A DNA stretch of 64,000 bases from CAWCCP01 sp963701245 (GCA_963701245.1 OY969576.1:124001-188000), one strand, 5' to 3'. Positions 1 through 8,948 are shown, numbered from the stretch's first letter. Program-made: numbers and translations. The notes: generated by a model from the sequence alone, not told the origin.

Positions 1-186
1 GGGTTTTTCAGCTGGATACCAAAAGGTCTCATAACCTTTGAGGTCCAGTGAAAACTGATCAGGTTTTGCTTTCAATTCTTGTAAGCAGATAATGTCCGGA
101 CTTTCGCTAGCAACAAAGGGCGCTAACGAATCTTTCCGAATTACCGCCCGGATACCATTTACATTCCATGAATACAGCTTCAACAT
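1..186 (-). CDS. xth: Exodeoxyribonuclease III, N-terminal part (runs off window)
   Basis: The minus strand from position 186 encodes 62 residues beginning MLKLYSWNVNGIRA and containing PDIICLQELK. These are the first two conserved blocks of the exodeoxyribonuclease III/AP endonuclease family: the Asn of WNVNG and the metal-binding Glu of LQE. The family repairs abasic sites and degrades 3' ends of duplex DNA in the cytoplasm. A strong ribosome binding site (GGAGGTG) lies six bases before the ATG, so the start is secure. The gene continues beyond the left edge, so the catalytic Asp and His cannot be checked. It is divergent from pyrH. Confidence 0.9.
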   Translation of the reverse strand, partial: MLKLYSWNVNGIRAVIRKDSLAPFVASESPDIICLQELKAKPDQFSLDLKGYETFWYPAEKP

Positions 187-281
187 CTGACACCTCCCTC
201 CGCGCTTCACTACATTTAAAATTCTGGTACTATAATAGGCCCGATTGCACGGAGTGTATAGTCTATGCCAATGTGATCTGC

Positions 282-287
282 TACACT
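282..287 (+). promoter_or_regulatory. Extended -10 box of pyrH
   Basis: TACACT preceded by TGC forms an extended -10 element ten bases before the pyrH ATG, implying an mRNA leader of only a few bases. No Shine-Dalgarno sequence is visible between it and the start. The inference rests on sequence alone. Confidence 0.45.
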
Positions 288-297
288 TGAACGTTAG

Positions 298-1014
298 ATG
301 GATACAAAGCCCTACAAACGTATTCTGCTGAAACTATCGGGTGAACAGTTAGCTGGGAAGTATGAATTTGGTGTTGACCCCAGTATTGCTGCCTTTTTGG
401 CGGAAGAAATAAAGGGTGTAATTGCGCTTGATTGCCAAATCGTCATGATTGTTGGCGGTGGTAATATGGTCCGTGGTGCTGAAATTGCTGGGCATGGGAT
501 TAAACGAGTAACTGGCGACCAAATGGGTATGCTCAGTGGTCTCATTAACTCTATGGCCATGACTGATATTTTTGAGGCTCATGATGTCCAGACCCGTTGT
601 ATGAGTAATATCTTCGCTCAGCAAATAGCCGAGAGCTATTCCTACCGACTCGCTGAAAAGCATTTGCAGCGCGGCCGAGTAGTGATTATTGCCGGTGGAA
701 CGGCCAGACCCTATGTTACTCATGATACGGCGGCAGTCAGTTTTGCACTTGAACTGGATTGTGAAGTGGTACTCAAAGCAACCAAATTTGATGGTGTTTA
801 CGATAAAGATCCAGCAAAATTCCCCGATGCCGTCAAAATTGACAACTTATCGTTTCAAGATGCCGTTTCCAATGATGATATAAAAGTGATGGATAAGGCA
901 GCTATGGGTTTGGCTATGGAGCACCAGCGGCCAATAGTGGTGTTTGATGCGATGGTTCCCGGTAACATTGCGAAAGTCGCAGCTGGTCAACCTATCGGCA
1001 CTAGAATCTCCTAA
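298..1014 (+). CDS. pyrH: UMP kinase
   Basis: The 238-residue protein has the usual length of bacterial UMP kinase, the hexameric amino-acid-kinase-fold enzyme that makes UDP from UMP and ATP. Visible motifs are LLKLSGEQL at residues 10-18 (phosphate-binding Lys12), GGGNMVRG at 53-60, DQMGML at 74-79 (UMP site), THDTAA at 141-146 and ATKFDGVYDKDP at 161-172. The usual GTGNPFFTTD segment reads GGTARPYVTHD, a moderate divergence. There is no Shine-Dalgarno; a -10 box lies just upstream. In most bacteria pyrH sits with tsf and frr; here it stands alone between xth and a transporter gene. Confidence 0.95.
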   Translation: MDTKPYKRILLKLSGEQLAGKYEFGVDPSIAAFLAEEIKGVIALDCQIVMIVGGGNMVRGAEIAGHGIKRVTGDQMGMLSGLINSMAMTDIFEAHDVQTRCMSNIFAQQIAESYSYRLAEKHLQRGRVVIIAGGTARPYVTHDTAAVSFALELDCEVVLKATKFDGVYDKDPAKFPDAVKIDNLSFQDAVSNDDIKVMDKAAMGLAMEHQRPIVVFDAMVPGNIAKVAAGQPIGTRIS

Positions 1015-1109
1015 GCATAAATCTGCTTTACAACAAAGGTATATGCGGGCATAATTTACTGAGTTATCTGGCTCTTGTGCAAGGTACTGTACGATACCGT
1101 CAAACAAAT

Positions 1110-2483
1110 ATGAAAAAACACATTATAGAGAAAACTATTGAAGCGCCCGCCGAAGCGCTGCAACTTGGAATTGAACACGGTCAAAGATTAGCGAATGCGG
1201 TACCACTGTCTGGTTCGCAACCGATGAAGAAAGTCAGGAATTACTGGTATCTCCTTGGCCCGGGGCTCACGACTGGCGCCTCTGACGATGACCCTTCCGG
1301 CATAGCTACCTATTCTCAGGCCGGTGCTCAATATGGTTTTGGACTTCTTTGGATGGCGGCCTGGACCTTTCCGCTTATGGCGGTTATCCAAGAGATGTGC
1401 GCGCGAATTGGCTTAGTAACCGGTCGGGGTCTGGCCGGCAATATCCGGGCTCACTTCGGCAAAAAAATTCTGTATACGTCTACTTTTTTCCTGTTTATTG
1501 CCAATACCTTCAATATTGGTGCTGATATCGGTGCTATGGCCAGCGCTGTGCGACTGATATTTCCGAATACCGGATTTTATTTGTTAGTGATCGGCTTTAC
1601 GATTCTTATTTTGGGCCTGCAGATTTTCACGCCCTATGTTACGTATGCTCGCTATCTTAAATGGCTGGCGCTAGTACTCTTTGCCTATATTTTATCGTCA
1701 GTTCTGGCGAAACCGGATTGGCATACCGTGTTTCAAAATGCCCTAATCCCACATATCACCGTAAGCAAAACATCAATTCTTCTGATATGTGCCGTACTAG
1801 GTACCACCATTACACCGTACCTTTTCTTCTGGCAAACGTCCCAGGAAATTGAAGAAGAAATAGCGGCTGGTCAAACAACCATCAAAGAGCGCAAAGGTTG
1901 CGAACCGGAAGCAATGAAAAAAATGCGCATTGATGTCTGGTCGGGGATGATTTTATCAAATGTGGTCATGTTCTTCATTATTGCAGCCTGTGCCAGTGTG
2001 CTATTCAAGCATAATATCACGACGATAAATTCGGCCGCCCAAGCCGCTCAGGCACTCCGGCCTTTCGCCGGCAATGCCACCTATTGGTTGTTTGCAATCG
2101 GTATAATCGGCATGGGCTTATTGGCTATACCGGTAATGGCCGGTTCAAGTGCCTATGCCATTAGTGAAAGTATTGGTAAGCGCCAAGGTTTGAATTCAAA
2201 GTTAAAACAAGCCTCCGCTTTTTATGGTGTCATAATTATTTCGATGATGCTTGGTCTAGCCATGAACTTTATCGGTTTGAATCCGATTAAGGCCTTAATC
2301 TACTCGGCAGTTTTAAATGGTGTCGTCGCACCAATAATCTTGGTGCTTATTGTGCTGATTGCCCGCAATAAAAAGATTATGGGTGAATGGAAGAATAGTG
2401 CCATCTCAACGTCTGTCGGTTGGTTTTTGACGGCCTTAATGGCCTGTGCTGGTGTAGCTGCCATCTATTCACTCTTTCCCTGA
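1110..2483 (+). CDS. Nramp-related divalent metal transporter (variant metal site)
   Basis: A 457-residue multi-spanning membrane protein of the Nramp/SLC11 (COG1914) family. I use the ATG at 1110; an upstream GTG at 1077 would add 11 unconserved residues. Helix 1 carries DDDPSGIATYSQAG at 59-72 where classical Nramps have DPGN. Helix 6 carries GTTITPYLFF at 231-240, so the usual metal-coordinating Met of the MPH motif is Thr235. By alignment both classical soft-metal ligands are changed, so the substrate should not be assumed to be Mn or Fe. A close paralogue lies at 7387-8757 on the other strand. A terminator-like hairpin follows. Confidence 0.85.
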   Translation: MKKHIIEKTIEAPAEALQLGIEHGQRLANAVPLSGSQPMKKVRNYWYLLGPGLTTGASDDDPSGIATYSQAGAQYGFGLLWMAAWTFPLMAVIQEMCARIGLVTGRGLAGNIRAHFGKKILYTSTFFLFIANTFNIGADIGAMASAVRLIFPNTGFYLLVIGFTILILGLQIFTPYVTYARYLKWLALVLFAYILSSVLAKPDWHTVFQNALIPHITVSKTSILLICAVLGTTITPYLFFWQTSQEIEEEIAAGQTTIKERKGCEPEAMKKMRIDVWSGMILSNVVMFFIIAACASVLFKHNITTINSAAQAAQALRPFAGNATYWLFAIGIIGMGLLAIPVMAGSSAYAISESIGKRQGLNSKLKQASAFYGVIIISMMLGLAMNFIGLNPIKALIYSAVLNGVVAPIILVLIVLIARNKKIMGEWKNSAISTSVGWFLTALMACAGVAAIYSLFP

Positions 2484-2539
2484 TAGGTAGTGACATCTTT
2501 AAAGCGGTCCGGGAAACCGTACATATAATTTCGAAATCT

Positions 2540-2589
2540 GATTAGAAATAACAAACTAGGCACGAAATCATTGTTTCTAATCTGTTTTT
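2540..2589 (+). terminator. Rho-independent terminator candidate after the Nramp gene
   Basis: Perfect 9-bp arms GATTAGAAA (2540-2548) and TTTCTAATC (2574-2582) enclose a 25-base loop and are followed at once by TGTTTTTG. The loop is long for a strong terminator. The position, 57 bases after the stop codon, fits. Confidence 0.5.
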
Positions 2590-2644
2590 GCAGTATCGTA
2601 GGAAAAGACCAGTACTACCACTACTAAAAATTAGGAAACAAACA

Positions 2645-3610
2645 ATGAAGTACAATAACAAAATTACTAAATTCCGTCACAACCTTCGTTTGAATGAAAG
2701 TGGTGTCGCGCATTACATCTTACCGACTGTTGCGATTGTGATGGTGGCTATTATCGGTACGGGCTATATGGTGGAATCACGAGCGGCGACTCCCAAAACA
2801 GAGATGAATACTTCCAAAGTCGCAGCAGTGACACCGGCTAATGTACCCTTGGGACTCTACGAAAGCAGTAATAACTTGCAGTATGCCTTTCCAGAAACAC
2901 CGAAGTACGCAATCCAATATTATGGCTGGCAAGAAGGATTTCAAACAGCTGAAGCGAACACGGCTTGGAGTCAAGGGACTGAAACATTTGCCGAGTTACA
3001 AACGTGTGGTAATCCGTGTGCTACAACCGGTGTGTCGATAACTAATGTTATTAATGGCAGCTACGATAGCTATCTGAAAAGTTTTGCCAATTCCGTGAAA
3101 TCATTTAATCATCCTGTGCTCTTGACATTCGATCATGAATTTAACGGCGGTTGGTACCCATGGGGCGATACTGAAATTACTGCGACCCAATGGAAAGAAG
3201 CATGGGATCATGTCACCGCAGTCATTAGTAGCATTGCACCGAATGTGACCTGGGTCTGGGCGCCGAATATCGAGTCGGGGGCAGCGTCTTTCAATAGCTA
3301 TTGGCCAGGTACAAGCGCACACGTTGGTTTGGTAGGTCTCGACGGTTATTACTCATCTTCGTCATCTACTTGGTCCAACACCATTGCTAGTAGTTACACT
3401 AACCTAATGTCGGTTAGTGACCATCAATATGGTTTTATACTCGCAGAAACTGGAATTGCCGGGAGCGACTCTAATAATCTGACGCAAATAACCGATTTGG
3501 TTAATGGCGCCCGAAGCGATAACGCAAAAGCGGTACTGTATTTCGATTCTGGTAAATGGCTTTTAAGTTCGGCTGAACAGTCTCAATTAATAAATAATTT
3601 GAAACAATAA
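2645..3610 (+). CDS. Secreted GH26-like glycoside hydrolase (beta-mannanase type)
   Basis: From the ATG at 2645 (AGGAAA nine bases upstream) the product has 321 residues. Residues 20-43 form a hydrophobic segment (HYILPTVAIVMVAIIGTG), so it is exported or membrane-anchored. The rest resembles the GH26 TIM barrel: LLTFDHEFNGGWYPWG at 159-174 with the likely acid/base Glu165, VTWVWAPN at 201-208, and FILAETGIAG at 264-273 with the likely nucleophile Glu268. GH26 enzymes cut beta-mannans or mixed beta-glucans. A possible disulfide pair is Cys121/Cys125. The mannanase specificity is inferred; the clan-A hydrolase fold with two acidic residues at strand ends is the firmer claim. Confidence 0.7.
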   Translation: MKYNNKITKFRHNLRLNESGVAHYILPTVAIVMVAIIGTGYMVESRAATPKTEMNTSKVAAVTPANVPLGLYESSNNLQYAFPETPKYAIQYYGWQEGFQTAEANTAWSQGTETFAELQTCGNPCATTGVSITNVINGSYDSYLKSFANSVKSFNHPVLLTFDHEFNGGWYPWGDTEITATQWKEAWDHVTAVISSIAPNVTWVWAPNIESGAASFNSYWPGTSAHVGLVGLDGYYSSSSSTWSNTIASSYTNLMSVSDHQYGFILAETGIAGSDSNNLTQITDLVNGARSDNAKAVLYFDSGKWLLSSAEQSQLINNLKQ

Positions 3611-3681
3611 TTTTCCTGTTACTTCATTGCGACGGACGTCGGGGCAATTGATGGTGTTTTTATTCTAGCCAAAAAAAGCAG

Positions 3682-4329
3682 TTATGACGGGATCGCAAAG
3701 AAATCAAAGCGTACCAGTTCTTTGTTACGAACAACAAAGTTTGGCCCTCTATCGTCATCATAACCTATTGAGGCGGGGTCAAGACCAACCTGTGCACTGG
3801 CTCTATCATAAATTGATCTGCGGGCGGCCTCTGTGCCAAAAACCCTGTCACTTAATGCACAGGTGTACTCGCCATTCGGACCCGGAGAGTAGAAATTTTT
3901 ACCTGGACTTCCAGGCTCAAGGCTCATCAGTAGTCTAGTTTGGCGACGGGTAATGAGTGCTCCGAAATAGCGTGGCATTGTCAGTCGCCTGCCGTTCGGT
4001 AATTGAGTCTCGTCGTTACCGAGACGTTCCATGCCAACTGCGAGACTTGCATTGATGGCTATCGCCGGAAGCCCACAATGACAGCAGCGCTCAGCTTTAG
4101 ATAATAAGTGAGCATGCGTGGATTCTTTGACTGCCAAGGTACCGTCCTCGGCTGCGTATACGATCGCATAGCCACCTCTATCAACTGGTTGTCCCCTATA
4201 CATATCCGGAGACGTTAGAAGCTGACCGCTTATTTCGGGAGCATCTGGGGCAAGAAACATTGTGTCTCTGCCGTCGTGATGTTCGCTCCACCCAAGATCC
4301 TGTGTGAGTACTGCGCCAGGAGAGTTCAT
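3682..4329 (-). CDS. Minimal kinase-like protein, function unknown
   Basis: I do not recognise a named family for this 215-residue soluble protein, but the spacing of residues resembles a protein-kinase-like fold. DRGGYAIVYA at 50-59 resembles the glycine-rich loop and LAVKE at 65-69 offers the ATP-binding Lys68. D192 followed by N197 copies the D-x4-N spacing of the catalytic loop, and RFDF at 207-210 puts Asp209 where the DFG Asp would be. The HRD His is missing. A CCHCG cluster (82-86) may bind metal. It is flanked by a GH26-like gene and a phosphoribosyltransferase gene, with no clear functional link. It could be a small-molecule kinase, a regulatory pseudokinase, or chance similarity. 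Confidence 0.6.
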   Translation of the reverse strand: MNSPGAVLTQDLGWSEHHDGRDTMFLAPDAPEISGQLLTSPDMYRGQPVDRGGYAIVYAAEDGTLAVKESTHAHLLSKAERCCHCGLPAIAINASLAVGMERLGNDETQLPNGRRLTMPRYFGALITRRQTRLLMSLEPGSPGKNFYSPGPNGEYTCALSDRVFGTEAARRSIYDRASAQVGLDPASIGYDDDRGPNFVVRNKELVRFDFFAIPS

Positions 4330-4525
4330 TTGTACTATTCTATCACTAATATATAATTAAGTCAAATACTTCTTATGTTGTTAGCCAGTCGTGGACATGC
4401 TTCAATTATGTGAGCCATCGGTAGTAGACGCTCCTATGTATAGATGAAATACACTCATGAGAGTATTCTGTTTTAGGTAATTGCGGGCCATCAGCAACGA
4501 AGAGAGAAGTGCTTTTTTAAGTTTT

Positions 4526-4924
4526 TTAGTCCCAAGGTAATGACGGCACGATTGGTTTTTCAGAAATATAATAATCAGGTTTTATTTTAGTTTCTGGAAG
4601 AAAATAAAGTGCAGCAGTTTGGACAATTGCGCCCTTTTTCATTAGGTAATCTTTCGCAGCCATCATGCTAGTGCCGGTTTCTAATACATCCTCCACTAGT
4701 AGTATATTTTTGCCATCCAAGACCTCATTGATTACTGATGTAACGTTCCTTTCAGAGCCCAGCTTTTTAACAGTAAGAGCATGCATGTCCTCAATACCAA
4801 GACCCTTGGCTAAGAGGCGTCCAGGGATTAATCCACCACGAACTATTGGGATTACAATGTCAGGTTTCATGCTAATTTTTGAAACAAGCATACTGATTTC
4901 TGCTTCAAGCTCTTGCCAGTCCAT
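4526..4924 (-). CDS. Purine-type phosphoribosyltransferase
   Basis: A 132-residue type I phosphoribosyltransferase. The PRPP loop is LLVEDVLETGTS at 75-86 (two acidic residues then TGTS) and the PPi loop is IPIVRGGLIPGR at 25-36. The length and the VRGGL..GR pattern match xanthine/hypoxanthine-guanine phosphoribosyltransferases of the gpt type, which salvage free purine bases with PRPP. The base specificity cannot be read from the sequence. There is no Shine-Dalgarno; TATATT lies a few bases upstream of the ATG. Together with purA and purB elsewhere in the window it suggests partial purine salvage and interconversion. Confidence 0.8.
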   Translation of the reverse strand: MDWQELEAEISMLVSKISMKPDIVIPIVRGGLIPGRLLAKGLGIEDMHALTVKKLGSERNVTSVINEVLDGKNILLVEDVLETGTSMMAAKDYLMKKGAIVQTAALYFLPETKIKPDYYISEKPIVPSLPWD

Positions 4925-4991
4925 AACATAAATATATCAGTAAAGTTCTCGCTTCCACACGACCTAAAGAAAGTAAAAGTATTAAAAATAC

Positions 4992-5081
4992 TGGCGGAGG
5001 GAGAGGGATTTGAACCCTCGATAGAGTTTCCCCTATACCGCCTTTCCAAGACGGCGCACTAGACCACTATGCGATCCCTCC
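4992..5081 (-). tRNA. tRNA-Ser(GGA)
   Basis: Read on the minus strand, the 7-bp acceptor GGAGGGA (5081-5075) pairs with TCCCTCC (5002-4996). The anticodon loop TTGGAAA gives anticodon GGA. A long class II variable arm (TATAGGGGAAACTCTATC) and a T-loop GGTTCAAATCC are present. The long variable arm and anticodon identify serine. The 3' CCA is encoded (4994-4992). Confidence 0.95.
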
Positions 5082-5260
5082 AGGGACAGTTGATTGTAAT
5101 ACCTGTCCAATTATAGTAAATCAATCGCCCGTATAGAAGTAGTAACTTTACCCCGAAAGTAAGCATAAACGGCATATTGCATTTTTCCCGTAGATATTTA
5201 GAAATTACTACAAAAACACCTTGCAGACAATGCAAACGAGGTATTAGACTAGGTGTATAA

Positions 5261-6151
5261 ATGCCGGTTATTGAACTAGAAGATGTCAGCAAGCTGTATG
5301 GTTTCGGCGATGCTACGACACTCGCACTCGACGAAGTGACACTCTCTATTAACAAGGGAGAATTTGTTGCTGTCATGGGACCAAGTGGTTGTGGTAAGAG
5401 TACGCTCATGAATGTGATTGGCTTGCTTGATCGACCGAGTCACGGTAAGTACTTACTTGACAACAAACCGGTTTCTCGCCTGCGCCCCAATCAATCTGCA
5501 AAAATTCGACGTGATACGATCGGTTTTATCTTTCAGTCGTATAATCTTTTACCTCGATTAACGGTTCTTGAGAACGTCGCGTTGCCTCTGACCTACAAAG
5601 GTATACCACTTGTTCGGCGCTTGAAAATGGCCTCGCAAATGCTCGAAAGAGTCGGTATTCAAAACCGAGAATATTTTGTTCCAAGTCAATTAAGTGGTGG
5701 TCAGACGCAATCTGCCGCTATTGCTCGGGCACTGGTGAATGATCCAAAAATTATTATCGCCGATGAACCGACCGGTAACTTAGATAGTGCTTCCAGTCGC
5801 TTGGTCATGGAATTACTTGCTGATATACATAAAACCGGGAACACTATCATTTTTGTGACCCATAACCCAGAATTAACCCGTTACGCTACGAGAGTCGTCT
5901 ATATGCACGATGGATCGATCGTACACGATGAGAAAACTGCGCTTGGACAAGTTGCTCGCACAGCTCGACGAGTTCTCTATACCCTACCCGTCACGACTGA
6001 AGAGGACGATCTGGCCGGCGTCTCGGCGCTTATGAAAGCTCTACCCGGGACGACTGGCGTCAATGGCGTCAAGCCGCGCGGCCCACGTAAAGTAGTCTCG
6101 AAGGGTGGAGTGAAGGCCCGTGGGGCACGGAAGCGGAGAGTGAAAAAATGA
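5261..6151 (+). CDS. MacB/LolD-type ABC transporter ATP-binding protein
   Basis: A 296-residue ATPase of the MacB-type exporter family. Walker A GPSGCGKST is at 40-48, the Q-loop Gln at 92, signature LSGGQ at 144-148, Walker B IIIADE at 165-170 and the switch His at 201. After the signature the usual QQQR reads QTQS, losing the conserved Arg. The catalytic domain ends near 225. The last 70 residues are extra, and 263-296 are rich in Gly, Pro, Lys and Arg. AGGTG lies 6 bases before the ATG. The stop overlaps the start of the permease gene (ATGA), so the two are translationally coupled. Confidence 0.9.
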   Translation: MPVIELEDVSKLYGFGDATTLALDEVTLSINKGEFVAVMGPSGCGKSTLMNVIGLLDRPSHGKYLLDNKPVSRLRPNQSAKIRRDTIGFIFQSYNLLPRLTVLENVALPLTYKGIPLVRRLKMASQMLERVGIQNREYFVPSQLSGGQTQSAAIARALVNDPKIIIADEPTGNLDSASSRLVMELLADIHKTGNTIIFVTHNPELTRYATRVVYMHDGSIVHDEKTALGQVARTARRVLYTLPVTTEEDDLAGVSALMKALPGTTGVNGVKPRGPRKVVSKGGVKARGARKRRVKK

Positions 6152-7380
6152 AATCGCTTACCCGAGGACATTTTAAAACTGGTATCGATTCAGTCCGTGG
6201 TGCAAAATTACGGAATTTCTGGACCATGCTCGGTATCATTATCGGGGTGACATCAGTCATTACGGTGGTTGGCATTGGTGAAGGCATTAAACAGCAGATT
6301 AGTGACCAGATTCATCAATTCGGTAAAGACTTAATCACTGTCGAACCCGTGCAGCTACACTCCGGTACCGGCTTTGAGGCCGATAATGTAAGCTTGCTGT
6401 CGGGTATCGATATTGCAGGCAATATTAGCATGCAAGATGTGAATACGGTTGCCAGTGCTCACAGTGTGGACGAATCGGCCCCCTTAAGTGTGGTGTCTGG
6501 GACAGTCCGGGGTAATTACGGGATTTATGATAAAGGTGTCGTTATCGGGACCACAACTGATTTGCCGAGTCTCTTAAATCAATCAATGGCCTACGGTGTT
6601 TTTCTTCCGCTCAATGATAATTCTAACGAAGCAATACTTGGTCAAACGGCTGCCGAAAATATGTTCAATGAAGATGTGCCACTCGGTCGAACCTTTAATT
6701 TTCGTGGTCAGCAATTTATCGTACGAGGCATTTTCAATCAATTTAACGATACCCCACTTACCCAAGGTGCTGATTTCAATAATGCCATTTTTATTCCGTA
6801 TAATGTCGCCCAAACGTTAACAAAAAATTCAGCCATTACGTACGAAATTCTGGCTAAGCCATCGAACTTAAATGATACTGCCCAAGCAGTGCGTAGTATT
6901 CAGAACGCCTTGAGCGCAGAACATGGTGGTGAAAATGATTTTACTGTTGAGCAACAGAGTCAAGATTTATCAAGTAGTAGTTCGGTACTTAACTTACTCA
7001 CCAAACTCATTGCCGGAGTCGCTGGTATTTCCCTACTGGTTGGTGGTATTGGCATCATGAATGTCATGCTTGTATCGGTTGCCGAACGGATGCATGAAAT
7101 CGGTATACGAAAAGCCGTCGGTGCCACCAATCGTCAGATACTAAGTCAATTTATTGTTGAGTCTAGCGTCCTCAGTTTATCTGGTGGTGTCATAGGGATT
7201 GCCCTGTCTTTTTTCATAGATGTTTGCTTGAGACTGTTTACGAATATTAATCCGATAATAAGTTGGCAAGTGGTAGTAATTGCCACTGGTGTATCCCTGT
7301 TGATCGGTATTATATTCGGTACAATGCCGGCCTTAAAGGCAGCCCGGCGTGACCCGATTGAAGCACTACGAGCTGATTAG
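6148..7380 (+). CDS. MacB-type ABC transporter permease (FtsX/MacB_PCD)
   Basis: A 410-residue permease with one N-terminal membrane helix (about residues 25-45), a large extracytoplasmic domain, and three C-terminal helices starting near 285 (LLTKLIAGVAGISLLVGGIG). The stretch IGIRKAVGATNRQIL is the conserved cytoplasmic coupling loop of FtsX-like permeases. Such pairs move peptides, lipids or antibiotics, or transmit force across the envelope; nothing here fixes the substrate. It overlaps the ATPase gene by four bases and converges with the second Nramp gene, leaving six bases between the stops. Confidence 0.9.
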   Translation: MKSLTRGHFKTGIDSVRGAKLRNFWTMLGIIIGVTSVITVVGIGEGIKQQISDQIHQFGKDLITVEPVQLHSGTGFEADNVSLLSGIDIAGNISMQDVNTVASAHSVDESAPLSVVSGTVRGNYGIYDKGVVIGTTTDLPSLLNQSMAYGVFLPLNDNSNEAILGQTAAENMFNEDVPLGRTFNFRGQQFIVRGIFNQFNDTPLTQGADFNNAIFIPYNVAQTLTKNSAITYEILAKPSNLNDTAQAVRSIQNALSAEHGGENDFTVEQQSQDLSSSSSVLNLLTKLIAGVAGISLLVGGIGIMNVMLVSVAERMHEIGIRKAVGATNRQILSQFIVESSVLSLSGGVIGIALSFFIDVCLRLFTNINPIISWQVVVIATGVSLLIGIIFGTMPALKAARRDPIEALRAD

Positions 7381-7386
7381 ATAGTC

Positions 7387-8757
7387 TTATATAAGCGATA
7401 CTATTGCACCGATACCGGAAATCGTCATGATGACAATGACGAGCCAGCCAATAGCTGTGGTCAGTGGTTTATTCGTCCACTGCCCCATGACCTTTCGATT
7501 GCTACTAATCAGGACGATGCAAACGAGAATCAGAGGGGCAACCAGCCCATTGCCTACTGCCGCATAGATGAGTGCCTTAATTGGATCAATTCCGAGAAAA
7601 TCCAGACTCAGACCAATTAGCATGGACACAATGATCACCCCGTAGAACGCGTAGGCTTCCTTTAATTTGAAGTGTAGTCCCCCCTGCCATAAGAAACTTT
7701 CAGCGAGTGCGTAACTACTCGATCCTGCCATTACCGGGATAGCCAGGAAACCGACACCAACGATACCAATTGCGAAAAGTAAGTACGAGGCATTGCCGGC
7801 AAAGGGACGGAGTGCCTGAGCGGCTTGAGCGGACGTTTGGATATTAGTAATGCCGTGCGGGAAAAGTGTTGAGGCGCAGGCGGCAATGATAAAGAACATG
7901 ACCACATTAGACAAAATCATGCCTGACCAGACATCAATGCGCATACCTTTGATCTCGCCAGCTTTTGGCACATTAGAACGTTCAGCAACTGTTTTCTTGC
8001 CCTTCGATATTTGCAGCTCAACTTCTTGTGACGTTTGCCAAAAGAACAGGTATGGCGAAATAGTAGTTCCGAGTATGGCACAAATGAGGAGTATTTGATC
8101 TTTGGAAAAAGTAAATGACGGGATAAAGGCGTGACTTAATACCACATGCCACTTCAAGTGGGTAAGTAAAGCCGAGAAGACATAACTGAATAAGATAAGA
8201 GCCAGCCATTTTAAATATTTGGCGTAGTGCGCATAGGGGGTAAAAATTTGCATTACTAAGCTGAGCAAAGCAATACCAACTACTAGCGCACCAAAGCTCA
8301 ATCGAGCATCAAGCAGTTGCATTGCTTTCGCCATTGCTCCTAAATCGGCTCCAATATTGAGTGCATTGGCAGCAAACAGCAGCATGGTACACAAATACAG
8401 CATACGTCTTGGAAAAAAGACCCTAATATTGCCGGCCAGTCCCCTGCCCGTGACCATACCGATACGGGCACACATCTCTTGGATAGAGGCCATCAGCGGC
8501 AGTGTCCAGGCGGCCATCCAGAGGAAATTAAAACCGAACTGCGCACCCGTTTGTGAATAAGTGGCAATGCCCGAAGGGTCATCATCAGACGCTCCGGTCG
8601 TAAGGCCTGGTCCTAAAATATTCCAATAGTCACCCGTTTTTTGAATGACTTTAGATGCCGGCAGAGTGGCAATTTTTTGGCGTCTTTTAGGGCTCCGGTG
8701 TGTATCTTGAACCGGAGTTCCAGACTGTAACTCGTCAGTACTTTGCTTACTGGACAT
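7387..8757 (-). CDS. Second Nramp-related metal transporter (variant metal site)
   Basis: A 456-residue paralogue of the protein at 1110-2483, similar over nearly all its length. Helix 1 has DDDPSGIATYSQTG (58-71). Helix 6 has GTTISPYLFF (230-239), so Ser234 stands at the classical Met position where the paralogue has Thr. The hydrophilic N-terminus (about 40 residues) differs from the paralogue. Conservation of DPSG in both copies argues for a real alternative selectivity rather than decay. The substrate is undetermined; Mg2+ or another hard cation is a reasonable guess because the soft ligand is missing. Confidence 0.85.
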   Translation of the reverse strand: MSSKQSTDELQSGTPVQDTHRSPKRRQKIATLPASKVIQKTGDYWNILGPGLTTGASDDDPSGIATYSQTGAQFGFNFLWMAAWTLPLMASIQEMCARIGMVTGRGLAGNIRVFFPRRMLYLCTMLLFAANALNIGADLGAMAKAMQLLDARLSFGALVVGIALLSLVMQIFTPYAHYAKYLKWLALILFSYVFSALLTHLKWHVVLSHAFIPSFTFSKDQILLICAILGTTISPYLFFWQTSQEVELQISKGKKTVAERSNVPKAGEIKGMRIDVWSGMILSNVVMFFIIAACASTLFPHGITNIQTSAQAAQALRPFAGNASYLLFAIGIVGVGFLAIPVMAGSSSYALAESFLWQGGLHFKLKEAYAFYGVIIVSMLIGLSLDFLGIDPIKALIYAAVGNGLVAPLILVCIVLISSNRKVMGQWTNKPLTTAIGWLVIVIMTISGIGAIVSLI

Positions 8758-8948
8758 ACTAAAATACCCAGACCATTAATGTCTATTGCCAGAGGCAAGT
8801 ATCCCTAGACTGCAAGTCGTATGCTACGTAGACGTAGGCTGGTCAACGTACTTGTTGTGAAGGGGTAATCGCCATGGCCTTGAAGCATTGTAGCACGTCA
8901 AGCAATGAAGTATATAACAAATCTTTTATTTTTTCAGAGGCGTTTTTA

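Noticed and set aside
3620..3665. Palindrome CGACGGACGTCG followed by a T run
   Set aside because: The T run is about 20 bases away from the short stem, so it is a poor terminator.
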